DNA of 64,000 nucleotides from G963667675 sp963667675 (GCA_963667675.1 OY763929.1:1612001-1676000); one strand, 5' to 3'. Counted from the first letter of the stretch, positions 27,287-36,311 are shown. A program made the numbers and translations. The notes: a model not told the origin generated them from the letters alone.

Positions 27287-28569
27287 CAGGTGGGCATTTG
27301 TGCCGGAAATTCCGAATGAGTTGACTCCCGCCAGTCGCGGCCTCCCGTCGACGACCCGGCCAGTCCATCATCGCGTCGGTTACCCGTATTGCATGCGGCT
27401 TCCCAGTCGAATCCTGGATTGGGATTGCGGAAGTGTAGGTGCTTGGGGATGATTCCCTGCTTCACCACCAGTGCCGCCTTTATGAGCCCCGCAATGCCCG
27501 CAGCCGACTCCAAGTGGCCTACGTTGGTCTTAACAGAACCGATGAGGAGCGGCTGGTCCGCCTGCCTGCCGCACGCATAAACACTGGCTACGGCTTCCAA
27601 CTCGATGGGGTCGCCCACCGCCGTCCCGGTCCCGTGGGCCTCCACGTACTCGACGTCCGAAGCGTGCACCCCAGCGTCCGCAAGCGCCGTCTCCATCACC
27701 TGTTCCAGGGCCGGCGTATGCGGGACTGTAAGGCCTACGCTGGCCCCGCCGTGATTCACCGCAGAGCCTCGGATAACTGCCCAGATACGGTCACCAGCGG
27801 CCTCCGCATCACTCAACCGCTTCAGGACCACCACCCCGCACCCTTCGCCCCGCACGTAGCCGTCCGCGGACGCGTCGAATGTCTTGCACTGGCCGTCGGG
27901 GGACAGCATCATCGACTCGGCCCGCAACTCGTAAATGCGCCCGTTCAGTATGGCCTGGACGCCGCCGGCAATAGCCAGGTCAGCCTTGCCTGCCTGGAGG
28001 TCTGAGACAGCGTCGTCCACCGCCACCATGGCCGAGGCGCAGGCGGCGTCCACCGCCTTGGCCGGTCCCATCAGCCCCAGCACAAAGGAAACACGCCCGC
28101 TGGTGCCGTTGAGATTGGTCCCGCTCAGGGCATAGAGGCTGCCCGCCGCCTCCGACGGCCCGCTGGACTCCACCACCAGCATTCGGTACTCGTCGTTGCT
28201 GATGCCGGTGTAGACCCCCGTGCGGCTCCCCTTCAGGCTCACGGGGTCGATGGCCGCGTCTTCCAGGGCCAGCCAGCTTGCCTCCAACATCATGCGCTGC
28301 TGCGGGTCCAGCAGCTCTGCTTCTACAGGAGATATGCGGAAGAACGCGGCGTCAAACTGGTCTATGTCGTCCACAAAGGCGCCGTAGCGGCACGCCTCGT
28401 TCTGGACTTGCGAGCCCTGAAAAATCTCTCCCAGCCGGCCCATGCCCGAACTGGGGTCGCCCTCCGTGACCGCGTTACCGCCGGACTCCAACAGGTTCCA
28501 GAACGACTCTAGGTCCGGGGCGCCGGGGAATTTGCAGGCCATGCCTACGATGGCGATTGGCTCGCCCAC
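26995..28569 (-). CDS. polyketide synthase, N-terminal ketosynthase (module 1), frame broken
   Basis: The gene starts with GTG 28569 (GAGGT upstream) and goes straight into a ketosynthase: EPIAIVGMACKFPGAPD, active Cys in DAACASAM (~174), EAHGTGT and NVGHLE. The ketosynthase sequence ends correctly at FDWEA near 27400. The expected continuation IRVTDAMMDWPG is found one frame over (27395-27357). RPRLAGVNSFGISGTNAHLVVAEY is one frame further and runs into the large ORF ending at 18293. Residues after FDWEA in this frame, down to 26995, are therefore out of frame and not real protein. Two single-base insertions (near 27394 and 27350) would explain it: either the synthase is a pseudogene or the assembly has errors here. 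Confidence 0.85.
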   Translation of the reverse strand: MGEPIAIVGMACKFPGAPDLESFWNLLESGGNAVTEGDPSSGMGRLGEIFQGSQVQNEACRYGAFVDDIDQFDAAFFRISPVEAELLDPQQRMMLEASWLALEDAAIDPVSLKGSRTGVYTGISNDEYRMLVVESSGPSEAAGSLYALSGTNLNGTSGRVSFVLGLMGPAKAVDAACASAMVAVDDAVSDLQAGKADLAIAGGVQAILNGRIYELRAESMMLSPDGQCKTFDASADGYVRGEGCGVVVLKRLSDAEAAGDRIWAVIRGSAVNHGGASVGLTVPHTPALEQVMETALADAGVHASDVEYVEAHGTGTAVGDPIELEAVASVYACGRQADQPLLIGSVKTNVGHLESAAGIAGLIKAALVVKQGIIPKHLHFRNPNPGFDWEAACNTGNRRDDGLAGSSTGGRDWRESTHSEFPAQMPTWWWQSTWAWSAMRSTIVQQALRTMYRSRWKPPQQSHRRNKRLRRAQTVSCRCPVSLKVRSKSWRRATCRGSMRMKLKFRWTTPHPGRRYRTCRGRRA

Positions 28570-28713
28570 TCGGGAACCTCACTACAACAGTTACGTCTCT
28601 TGCTAGTGTGCGAAACCACCGCAGGGTTGTCAAGCCGCTGCCAAGTCTGGCCGACTGCGCTGGTGACTACAGGACAAGTAACGTAGCCGACACGTTGCCC
28701 AGGTAAACTTAGG

Positions 28714-29442
28714 TCACAACGGCAGGTCGAGACCTTCTTTACGCAGGAGCAGCCGGCGTTGCGTGGCATCTGGCAGAAACTTTGACACCAGGCCCCAGAA
28801 GTTCTTGGAATGGTTGCGATGGGTGAGGTGCGCCAGTTCGTGGACTACGACGTATTCCATGAGGTCCGGTTTCAGCATCGCCAGTCTCCAGTTGAAGCGC
28901 AGCGTTCCGTCGTATGCACAACTGCCCCAGCGCCGCCGCTGGTCGCGCACCAGGACCTGCGGCTTGTCCTGGCGGCCCATCCGGCGCCGCCAGAGTTCCA
29001 CGGCGACATCCAGCCGTTGCGCTGCCTGCTTGCTGTACCATGCGATGATGGCGCTGCGAATGGCTTGATGGCTATCCTCGTCTCCAAGGGCTTTCGGAGT
29101 GGTGATTCTGAAGCGCCAGTGGTCAAAGCGGACTTCGGGTGAGCGCACGTCCGCCGGCTCCACGGTCACCCGCATGTTGCGGCCCAGGTACGGCAGAGTA
29201 TCGCCGCTGGCGAAGTGCTTGGGAGCAACCTCCGGCTGCGGGTCGTTTATGTGCTCAAGTATCCAGGAAGCCTGGTCTTGCACGAAGGTCTGGAGCAGAT
29301 TATTGGGCGTGGTCATGGGCGCTGCAACCAGCACGCGCCCGGCGTTGACGCTTATCCGCATGGTCTTACGGCGTCTCTTGCTGCGCCGGACCTCGTACTC
29401 TATGGTCGCGTCCCCGAAGCGGATACTCCTAAGCTTGTTCAC
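28714..29442 (-). CDS. YgjP-like metallopeptidase (DUF45, M48-related)
   Basis: 242 residues. The zinc site is HELAH (~200) followed by NHSKNFW, the fixed H-E-L-A-H-x5-NHS-x2-FW pattern of the YgjP/DUF45 family. The WGSCAYDGTLRFNWRL segment upstream is also family-specific. The SprT/YgjP group are soluble metalloproteases; in many genomes YgjP lies next to restriction or repair genes, but not here. The start is GTG 29442 with GGGAG upstream. The 143 bp to the PKS start contain nothing recognisable. Confidence 0.88.
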   Translation of the reverse strand: MNKLRSIRFGDATIEYEVRRSKRRRKTMRISVNAGRVLVAAPMTTPNNLLQTFVQDQASWILEHINDPQPEVAPKHFASGDTLPYLGRNMRVTVEPADVRSPEVRFDHWRFRITTPKALGDEDSHQAIRSAIIAWYSKQAAQRLDVAVELWRRRMGRQDKPQVLVRDQRRRWGSCAYDGTLRFNWRLAMLKPDLMEYVVVHELAHLTHRNHSKNFWGLVSKFLPDATQRRLLLRKEGLDLPL

Positions 29443-29481
29443 CGCCCGCTCCCTGCTCTGAGCCGACCTCGCACCGGCCTT

Positions 29482-29880
29482 CTATTCCCTTGCGTCCAGC
29501 CGGTCCAGAGGTCCCGGCCAACCGAGGATGAGCCGGTCAGCCGTCACCAGCCGGTGACCCTCTTGCGCTGTTGCGACGATGATACGGTCCGCCGGGTCTC
29601 CGTGCAGGTCCGTCAGCAGCCCGGCCCGCACCGATATTGCGCCGTCTATTGGGAGTTCCACCAAGCCATCGTGCAACAGGGACGCGCGCCAAGCCTCCAG
29701 GGGAACTCCGAGGTTAATCTGACCCTTCTGGGTTCTCATACCGATTTCCCAGAAGGATATAGCGGAAACCGCGGCGTTATCCTCCTCCAACGCCTCAGTC
29801 ACCGCCTCTATCGTCTTTGCTCCCATCCTGCGGTCTCCTGATCGAAACCAGGTGATGACGTGAGTGTCCAGCAGTATCAA
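29482..29880 (-). CDS. PIN-domain toxin ribonuclease (VapC family)
   Basis: 132 residues with the PIN acidic residues: D5 in LLDTH, E in SFWEIG (~45), D in GDPADRIIVATA (~96-99) and D in TADRLIL. A Mg-dependent RNase, toxic when free. It starts with TTG in the TTGA overlap with the antitoxin stop (29877-29880), the usual coupling in such pairs. The SFWEIGM and GDPADR motifs place it in the subgroup that is typically paired with Phd/YefM antitoxins. Confidence 0.9.
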   Translation of the reverse strand: MILLDTHVITWFRSGDRRMGAKTIEAVTEALEEDNAAVSAISFWEIGMRTQKGQINLGVPLEAWRASLLHDGLVELPIDGAISVRAGLLTDLHGDPADRIIVATAQEGHRLVTADRLILGWPGPLDRLDARE

Positions 29881-30158
29881 AACAACTCCTCATCGGAGTC
29901 GTTGGGAAATTCGAACCACTCTGATGGCATTGGCGACACTATATCGCCAAGTATTTCCAGCCTGCCCCGGTCTATGCCCAGGGTCGCCTTGGGCTTATCC
30001 CGGTATGGCGCCAGTCGCGCCATGGGGTTGCCGTTCTTGGTAATTACGATTTCCTCGCCGGTTTGCGCCACCTCGTCCATCAACTTCAGGCACGTAGCCT
30101 TGAACTCCGACGCTTTCATTGTCCTGGATTTCTTGGGCCTGTCCGTCGCCGACGCCAT
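29877..30158 (-). CDS. Phd/YefM-family antitoxin
   Basis: 93 residues. The core MKASEFKATCLKLMDEVAQTGEEIVITKNGNPMARLAPYR is a classic Phd/YefM fold (N-terminal DNA-binding strand-helix). The C-terminus is acidic (FPNDSDEELF) and would wrap the toxin. The frame starts at 30158; an alternative start at the MKASEF methionine (30119) would remove a basic 13-residue leader. It should neutralise the PIN toxin and repress its own promoter through the palindrome at 30193-30216. Confidence 0.88.
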   Translation of the reverse strand: MASATDRPKKSRTMKASEFKATCLKLMDEVAQTGEEIVITKNGNPMARLAPYRDKPKATLGIDRGRLEILGDIVSPMPSEWFEFPNDSDEELF

Positions 30159-30192
30159 GCGGATACTCCGTAGCGTAGATTTACATTATCTT

Positions 30193-30216
30193 ACCATAGT
30201 TATGACTATGGTCATA
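30193..30216 (-). promoter_or_regulatory. probable operator of the toxin-antitoxin pair
   Basis: Two overlapping perfect inverted repeats lie 35-58 bp upstream of the antitoxin start: ACCATAG-TTATGA-CTATGGT (30193-30212) and TATGAC-TATG-GTCATA (30201-30216). The AT-rich composition in an otherwise GC-rich region fits a promoter with an autoregulatory site. The site is seen; the function is inferred. Confidence 0.6.
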
Positions 30217-30295
30217 TACGCAGGCCGAGGCGGATGCAAGGGGTGATAATCAAGTAGACCGCCTCCCAGCATGGTCCCGGGCAACGCCCGGTCAG

Positions 30296-31087
30296 CTATT
30301 CGATGCCGAACACGCCCGTGACGTTTATTACGACGTCCAATGCTCCGGGCTGGATGGGGGTGAAGGAACCGTCCATCATCGCCGCGGATTCGGCGTAGAG
30401 CCTGGGCGTAGCGCGAGAAGACTCGTCCAGGTAGATTAGGTCGCCGAGGGTGACTCCGGCGTTGTCGGCCAGTTGCTCGGCTTTGTCAATCAAGTCTTCC
30501 ACGGCCAGTTGGCGGGCTTCTACTTCCAGCGGCTTCGGGTCGGACAGGCCGAAGCTGACGCCGTGGAAGACGGTGTCGTTCCCTCCTGCTCTGGCCATGT
30601 CGTCAATCAATGCGCCCACCTGGCCCAAGTCCTTCACGGTGACCGAGACTTCGTTGCTGACCCTGTAGCCGACCAACTCGTTCATGTCCGCTTCGTGGTC
30701 GTACCGGTATTCCGGGTAGATGTTGTAGCTGGTTGTCTGGATGTCACGCTCTGCAACCCTCCGCTGGATCAGGGCCTGCAACAAAGTGTCCATGAGTTCG
30801 GCAGCCTCGCTGAGAGCCTGGGCAACCGTCGCCCTGGTTACGTTGACGCCTCCCCTGATGGTGGCTATGTCCGGTGCAGCCGCAACCTGGCCGGACCCGT
30901 TAGCCCGGATGCCGGACTGTCCAACGCCGGAATAGTCGCCGTATGCCGCAGCCCCGGCGGCCGACTGTTCCACGCGCTTCGAGCCGTCATCGTCGTCCGA
31001 GCCGCAAGCGATGAGCAACAAGGGCAGCGCCAGCAGGACCGCCGCCAGCAGGATGCCCTTCCAAGTGTGCGCCCTCAGTCTATTCAT
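30296..31087 (-). CDS. SIMPL-domain (DUF541) lipoprotein
   Basis: 263 residues. It has an N-terminal lipoprotein signal (LLALPLLLIAC with the lipid Cys at ~28) followed by a Gly/Ser/Asp linker, so the protein is anchored outside the membrane. The rest is a SIMPL domain: GSGQVAAAPDIATIRGGV start, the helix with SEAAELMDTLLQAL, and the DIQTTSYNIYPEYRY strand typical of BP26/YggE-like proteins. These are linked to oxidative stress or form oligomeric rings, but no enzyme activity is known. The start is ATG 31087, with GGAG about 7 bases upstream. Confidence 0.9.
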   Translation of the reverse strand: MNRLRAHTWKGILLAAVLLALPLLLIACGSDDDDGSKRVEQSAAGAAAYGDYSGVGQSGIRANGSGQVAAAPDIATIRGGVNVTRATVAQALSEAAELMDTLLQALIQRRVAERDIQTTSYNIYPEYRYDHEADMNELVGYRVSNEVSVTVKDLGQVGALIDDMARAGGNDTVFHGVSFGLSDPKPLEVEARQLAVEDLIDKAEQLADNAGVTLGDLIYLDESSRATPRLYAESAAMMDGSFTPIQPGALDVVINVTGVFGIE

Positions 31088-31172
31088 CTCCTGACTCCTT
31101 CTTTGCTAGTTAAGTACGCCGACATATGAATAGACGGGGAAGGGGCCGGATTAGTTCCCGAAGCCGCTGATT

Positions 31173-33458
31173 TTATTCCTGGTAGGGGTTGAGCTTGATG
31201 CCGGTCAAGTCGGGTTGGCCCACCGGCAATACCCGGAATCCTTCTACGTGGGGCCGTATCAGGACGTAGTCTTTAATGTGGAACAGGGGAATGATGCCGG
31301 CATCGTCCATGAGCAATTGCTCCGCCTGTTGGTACAGGGCCAAGCGGGCATCGCGGTCCCTTTCCACCCTGGCCCGCTCGACTAAATCGTCGAACTCCTT
31401 GTTGATGTACTTGGCGTTCTGTGCTTCGGAGTGCATCAGCAGGTCCAGGAAGTTCTCCGGGTCGGGGTAGTCGGCGACCCAGCCGGACGTATAAAGGTGC
31501 GCCCCCACGTTTTCCAAATCGTAGTAGAAGGCATCAGCGTCCACCAGGTCTACGTTAACGTCTACGTCCAGGTTCTCTTTCCAGGAATCCACCATGAACT
31601 TCACTAAGTCATCAGGCTCGCCGCCGTAATCGACCGCGGTGAAGGTTATCTCAGGCAGGCCGCCGGCATATTGGGACTCGGACAGAAGTTGGCGCGCCTG
31701 TTCGGGGTCGTAGGGTATGCCCCTAAGCGACTCGTTGAATCCCGGCAGGCCCGGCGGCAGCAGGCCCTGGGCTAGGGCAGCGGTCCCCTCCAGTATCACC
31801 TCATTCAACAGCTCCCGGTCCAGGGCCAGGGCAAAGGCCCGCCGGACTTTGGGGTCGTCGAACGGAGGGCGGGTCCCGTCCATGGTGACGAAGTAGCTGG
31901 TGAGTTGGTCGAACTCATGCAACTGCGTACTCAAATCGGGATGCGCGCGAACGAAATCGACAGACCTGAGGCTGACGTAGACGCCGTCCCAAGCGTCGCC
32001 CAGGTACAGGTCTACTACGCCGGCCCCCTCCAAAGGCCGCCGCGGCGAGACCAGGTATTCCAAGTTGGCCGGCGTGGGGTAGCGCTCGTAGCGCTTGAGA
32101 ACGACTACGTGGCCCGGCTCCCAGCGGTCCATTACGTACGGGCCGGAGCCGTTGATTGCTTCCGACGCGGCCCAGTCCTCGCCGATCTCCCGAATGGCGC
32201 GCTGGTCGACGACTGCGCCGGAGGGGTAGGTAAGCTTGGCCAGGAAATACTGCTTGGGAGCGTCTATGGTGATGCGCAGGGTGCGTTCGTCCACCACTTC
32301 AACGCCGGAGACCTCATCGGCCTCGCCTGCCAGTTTTTCCCGCACGCCCACGATGTCGCCAAGGTAAAGGGACGCAGTGTGGCTGCCCAACTCCGGGTCC
32401 GAGACCCGCTCTATCGAATACTTGAAGTCCTCGGCGGTTATGGGCCAGCCGTTATGGAAGGTGATTCCTTCCCTCAGGGTGAAGGTGTAGACGACGCCGG
32501 TCTCGTCCACCTCCCATCCTTCGGCCAGGTCCGGCTGTATCGAGAGATTGCTGTCAAACCGGACCAGGCCGCTGAAAACGTGGCTGACAAAGAAGTGGGA
32601 CAGGCTCTCCCGGACAAGGGCAGGGTCCATTGTTCTTGGCTCGCCAAGTGGCATGATAAAGGCCCGGTCGTGGCTCACGCCGTACAGGGCGGGAGGAAAG
32701 GTCCTCAGGCTGACCAGCATCGTATCGAAGGTGTTCTCCCAGTCAGCCAGTCTATCCAATGGAGTAGTAAGGGTGGTTGCGTAGGTGAACGTGGTCCGCT
32801 GGGATATTTGCACCTTGTGGAGGACGGGGCCGTTTTCGCCGTCGTGGGTGATTTCGGCCCGCGCGCCCTGGGAGCCGTCATCCAGCGTAAACTCGCCGAG
32901 GGTCTCCACCACCGGCTCCAGGTCGTCGTCAATTTCCCGCTCCACGAACAGTTCGACCGCGTCGTTCAACCTTTCGATTGGCGGCGTATCGGCGTCGTGG
33001 AACAGGGTGAAGAGCGTCACGCGGAAGTCTTTCTGTTCATCCGCTATCCGCACCCACGATAAGGGGCCTTCCAGTTTGACCGGCCTCCACTCCTCAGGGT
33101 AGAGCATTTGGATGCCGATTTCCGGGTCCACGTACAGGATATAGCGGTTTGTCGGGAGGGAGGGCGTGGGTTCTGGAGTAGACTCCGGCGTCGGGTCGTG
33201 GGTAGGGGATGGTGTCGGCTCCGGCGTCGGTTCGGGTGTGGGTTCTGGAGTAGGCTCCGGCGTCGGCTCGGGCGTGGCCTCTGGAGCGGCCGTCGGTGTT
33301 GGTTCGGGGGTGGGGGACGGCGTGGGAGCGGGCGTCGGAACTGGCGTTGCGGTTGCCGTTGCCGCAGGGAGGGTAGGAGTGGGGTCTCCTCCGCACGCCA
33401 GGGTTGCAGCGGCGGCGAGCAAGAGCGTCATCAGGGCCAGGGGTAAGGCTCGTTTCAT
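31173..33458 (-). CDS. family 5 solute-binding lipoprotein (peptide/nickel ABC type) with N-terminal PsbP-like module
   Basis: About 761 residues. The lipoprotein signal ends in TLACGG. An ~80-residue Pro/Thr/Glu linker (TPEPTPEPTP repeats) acts as a wall spacer. Residues ~110-245 form a separate domain (YPEEWRPV...TLDDGSQGARAEITHDG) that looks PsbP/MOG1-like. From ~255 on comes a complete SBP_bac_5 domain: GEPRTMDPALV, LAEGWEVDETGVVYTFTLREGITFHNG, KRYERYP, RRAFALALDRE, and a C-terminal DY(P)DPENFLDLLMH. It should capture peptides or similar solutes for an ABC importer, but no permease or ATPase genes are adjacent. The frame opens at TTG 33476; ATG 33467 or 33458 are better starts. I use 33458, where the signal peptide begins. 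Confidence 0.85.
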   Translation of the reverse strand: MKRALPLALMTLLLAAAATLACGGDPTPTLPAATATATPVPTPAPTPSPTPEPTPTAAPEATPEPTPEPTPEPTPEPTPEPTPSPTHDPTPESTPEPTPSLPTNRYILYVDPEIGIQMLYPEEWRPVKLEGPLSWVRIADEQKDFRVTLFTLFHDADTPPIERLNDAVELFVEREIDDDLEPVVETLGEFTLDDGSQGARAEITHDGENGPVLHKVQISQRTTFTYATTLTTPLDRLADWENTFDTMLVSLRTFPPALYGVSHDRAFIMPLGEPRTMDPALVRESLSHFFVSHVFSGLVRFDSNLSIQPDLAEGWEVDETGVVYTFTLREGITFHNGWPITAEDFKYSIERVSDPELGSHTASLYLGDIVGVREKLAGEADEVSGVEVVDERTLRITIDAPKQYFLAKLTYPSGAVVDQRAIREIGEDWAASEAINGSGPYVMDRWEPGHVVVLKRYERYPTPANLEYLVSPRRPLEGAGVVDLYLGDAWDGVYVSLRSVDFVRAHPDLSTQLHEFDQLTSYFVTMDGTRPPFDDPKVRRAFALALDRELLNEVILEGTAALAQGLLPPGLPGFNESLRGIPYDPEQARQLLSESQYAGGLPEITFTAVDYGGEPDDLVKFMVDSWKENLDVDVNVDLVDADAFYYDLENVGAHLYTSGWVADYPDPENFLDLLMHSEAQNAKYINKEFDDLVERARVERDRDARLALYQQAEQLLMDDAGIIPLFHIKDYVLIRPHVEGFRVLPVGQPDLTGIKLNPYQE

Positions 33459-33547
33459 GTCAGGCATCGTCTCCAAAGGCCGGTGGAGTTGGCGGCTGCG
33501 CCAGTCTAATTGAGGGCATAGGCACGCGTCAACTTGGCGGCTGGGGG

Positions 33548-33852
33548 GCGGTGTGGTTCGACAAGCTCACCACGAACGGGATGCTGCCTGGTGTCACCAC
33601 GAACGGGCTTGCCCCTCAATATTCCTGGATTCCGGCTTTCGCCGGAAAGACGGTTAGGCGCGCCGTTCCGTGTGGTTCGACAAGCTCACCACGAACGGGC
33701 TGAGGGTAGCCTCACCACGAACGGGCTGAGGGTCAGGGCTCTAGATTCCCGCCTCCGCGGGAATGACGTGTTGGGGGCGGCCCTTCGACTCCCTCAGGGC
33801 AGGCCCTTCGACGGTGCTCAGGACAGGCCCTTCGACTCACTCAGGGTGAACG
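33548..33852. repeat. cluster of dispersed palindromic repeats
   Basis: The 33480-33882 gap holds no gene. It contains class A elements (GGTTCGACAAGCTCACC at 33555 and 33673), a class B palindrome (TTCCGGCTTTCGCCGGAA at ~33628) and a class C palindrome (TTCCCGCCTCCGCGGGAA at ~33745). Several CCCTTCGAC...CTCAGG fragments lie near 33780-33850. Confidence 0.8.
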
Positions 33853-33882
33853 GGAACCAGTCTGCCTGCCGCATTATACGCC

Positions 33883-34242
33883 CTATGCGGGTTCGGGGGC
33901 CGGCAGGGGAGGCGGGTCGGCGGACGGAACGACTAGGCCGCGGGCTACGGCCCAGGGAAGCAGGGCGCCCAGCAGATGCTCGATGCCGGGAACGGTTTTT
34001 TCAGCGAGGCACCGCTGCAGGTAGCTGTGGGCGGCCGTGAAGGTGGGAAGGCGGTATCCGGCGGCGGCGACCTTGCGGAAGAAGGCGAAGTCGTCGGGGG
34101 CGGGCTTGCGCTCGGCGCGGGCGATGGTCCATTGGAGGCAGTGGTCGTCGACCATGGTCCGGATCTCGTTGTGGGATATTTCCAGGGCGAACTTGCGGCG
34201 CAGGGCGTTGATGCGAGACCTTATGTAGGATAGCTGGTTCAT
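33883..34242 (-). CDS. conserved-looking hypothetical protein
   Basis: 119 residues, not recognised. It is helical and charged (INALRRKFALEISHNEIRTM, DDFAFFRKVAAAGYRLPTF), with a Pro-rich C-terminus (PSADPPPLPAPEPA) and no signal or membrane segment. GGAGGT precedes ATG 34242, and codon use resembles real genes, so I accept it as coding. It is isolated among repeats; the class A/B/C clusters lie on both sides. Confidence 0.6.
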   Translation of the reverse strand: MNQLSYIRSRINALRRKFALEISHNEIRTMVDDHCLQWTIARAERKPAPDDFAFFRKVAAAGYRLPTFTAAHSYLQRCLAEKTVPGIEHLLGALLPWAVARGLVVPSADPPPLPAPEPA

Positions 34243-34329
34243 TTGGATTTACCTCCAGGTGGAAATTTTAGATCCCCTTCCATTTCCTCTCATTTACTCC
34301 CGTTTTTGAGAGCTTTGGACGGCTCGACG

Positions 34330-35130
34330 CGGCCGTTTCTTGGCCTGTGCCCCGCCCTCTCTGGATACCGGCTTTCGCCGGTATGACGTGTTGGGGGCCG
34401 GGATGACGGTTGTGCATGGGCCTCCTTTTTGGGAGTCGGCGGGGCGGGGGTTGGCCGCCCGGTCGGGATGGGTTTCATGTATTTCATGGTAGGGGGTTGG
34501 GTTGGGGGTGGGCAAGGGGGGAAATGTCAGTAATTTGGGGGGAGCGTCTGAACTGTGATTCGTGGGATTCATGGGATGGACAGGATGGGGGCATTTTCAT
34601 GGCTGTTGGTTGGTCCGTTCGAGTGGTTCGACAAGCTCACCACGAACGGGCGCGGGCAAGGTCGCGAGATTCCCGCCTGCGCGGGAATGACGCGTGGGGA
34701 CGTGGGGCAAGGTCGCGAGATTCCCGCCTGCGCGGGAATGACGTGTGGGGGCGCGGGGGTGACGGGTGGGGCGGGGCCCTGTCATCTATGTGTGTTCCCC
34801 CGTCACCCCCGCGGAGGCGAGGGTCTAGGCCCAAGCCCTTCGACGGGGATCAGGACAGGGCAAGGACGGCACCGGGCGGGGCGCGAGATTCCCGCCTGCG
34901 CGGGAATGACGTGTGGGGGCGCGGGAATGACGTGTGGGGGCGCGGGAATGACGCGTGGGGACGTGGGGCAAGGTCGCGAGATTCCCGCCTGCGCGGGAAT
35001 GACGTGTGGGGGCGCGGGGGTGACGGGTGGGGCGGGATGACGGTTCGGGGGAAGCAACGGGTTTGGGGGCAGGGGTTTGAGATTTCTCGGCTGCGCTCGA
35101 AATGACAGGTGGGGTGGTTCGCGAACCGCC
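34330..35130. repeat. dense array of class A, B, C and related palindromes
   Basis: The 34243-35436 gap has no supported gene. It holds at least four class C palindromes (GATTCCCGCCTGCGCGGGAA at 34671, 34719, 34887 and 34980), each followed by ATGACG(C/T)GTGGGG, with one class B copy near 34362. A class A copy lies at 34625, and at 35084 a further type ends TCGGCTGCGCTCGAAATGAC. Frames through this region translate only the repeats (IPACAGMT-like strings). Confidence 0.85.
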
Positions 35131-35436
35131 CCTGGGTGGTTTAGTGGCAGTGATGCGGGGGGAGGCGGCGGTGGGGGTGATGGGTTTTGAGGGTGGGTTC
35201 GGGGCAGTGATGCGGGGAGAGAGGCGACGGTAGGATGATGAGTTTTGGAGGGTGGGTTTGGAGTGGTTGCAGGGGGGGTGTTGATTGTTATTTACAACTA
35301 TGGTAGACTGCAATCAGGAAAGGGATGGACTGGCCCGGCGGTAGAATGTTCGATGTATCCGCGGCGCCGGACGCCCGGGGGTTCCGGTTGCCGGCAGGCG
35401 GATGGGGGAAGGTCATGGATTCTACGTTGGGACTAG

Positions 35437-35937
35437 TTGACGGAGGATGTTGAGAGGGTGACACAAAGGCGACGTCGAGCACCAGACAATCAAGGCGAGG
35501 GGGCCGACGGCCAGGCGGACCTGGGAAGGTACGTGGCCCGGCTGGAGAACGCGGTGTACAAGGGAATCGCCCGGGAGATGGCGCCCCATGACCTTTCGCC
35601 CCTGGACGTCTATCTCCTGATGATATGCGCAGAGATGAGGGAGTGCACGGCCACCCAACTGGCGCGGATGCTGCCGGTGGACGCCTCCCGGATAAGCCGT
35701 CTTGTGACCGAACTGGCCGACAGGGGGCTGCTGCGCCGGCGGCGCCTGAGGAACGACAGGCGCGTCGTGATGCTGCGGCTGTCCCCGGACGGCCAGGAGT
35801 TGATGTCGAACCTGTCCCAGAGGATGCAGACGTATTACACCAGGCTGACCGAGGGCTTGAGCGAGCGGGAGATGAGGGTGTTCGCCGCGACGGCTCTCAG
35901 GATAGTGTCCAACTACGAGGCGATGCAGGAGTCGTAG
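35437..35937 (+). CDS. MarR-family transcriptional regulator
   Basis: About 160 residues. The winged helix is ECTATQLARMLPVDASRISRLVTELADRGLLRRRRLRNDRRVVMLRLSPDGQEL, with the recognition helix DASRISRLVTEL and the DRR wing. Flanking dimerisation helices (ARLENAVYKGIAREM; MRVFAATALRIVSNYEAM) are as in MarR. The first ~30 residues are charged and disordered. The frame opens with TTG 35437; GTG 35458, 11 bases behind GGAGG, is the likelier start. It probably binds DNA as a homodimer and responds to a small ligand. The target may be its own promoter or the methyltransferase nearby; this is inference. Confidence 0.85.
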   Translation: MTEDVERVTQRRRRAPDNQGEGADGQADLGRYVARLENAVYKGIAREMAPHDLSPLDVYLLMICAEMRECTATQLARMLPVDASRISRLVTELADRGLLRRRRLRNDRRVVMLRLSPDGQELMSNLSQRMQTYYTRLTEGLSEREMRVFAATALRIVSNYEAMQES

Positions 35938-35984
35938 GGGCGGGGGTCCCGGCTGCTGGGGCCTTTGCGCGGCTGTCATTACTC

Positions 35985-36290
35985 AAGGACTTTCTGGATT
36001 CCGGCTTTCGCCGGAAAGACGGGTTGGGGGTGGCCCTTCGAGAGCCTCAGGACAGGCCCTTCGACGGTGCTCAGGGTGAACTGGGTGGTGGTGGATGTTG
36101 GTGTATATGGGCGTGTGGGGGTTAGGGCCAGGGGCGTGAGGTTCCCGCCTGCGCGGGAACGACGTGTGGGGGGGCCTTCGACGGTGCTCAGGGTGAACGG
36201 GGGGCGCTAGGTCAGGGCGCGAGGGTTGGGGCCAGGGGCGTTAGGTTCCCGCCTGCGCGGGAACGACGTGTGGGGGCGCGGGGGTTAGGG
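35985..36290. repeat. class A/B/C repeat cluster
   Basis: Between the MarR gene and the methyltransferase gene. It holds one class B palindrome (TTCCGGCTTTCGCCGGAA at ~35998), two class C palindromes (GTTCCCGCCTGCGCGGGAAC at 36142 and 36244) and several CCCTTCGA...CTCAGG fragments. No gene is seen. Confidence 0.8.
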
Positions 36291-36311
36291 CCAAGGCGTA
36301 GGGGGATCGGG

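Noticed and set aside
34410..35313. Open frames of 160-230 codons in the repeat cluster
   Set aside because: They translate only the palindromic repeats (SRLRGND and IPACAGMT strings), with no independent coding signal.
33548..36290. Possible CRISPR array
   Set aside because: Repeats are palindromic and irregularly spaced, with no unique spacers of constant length and no cas genes in the window.
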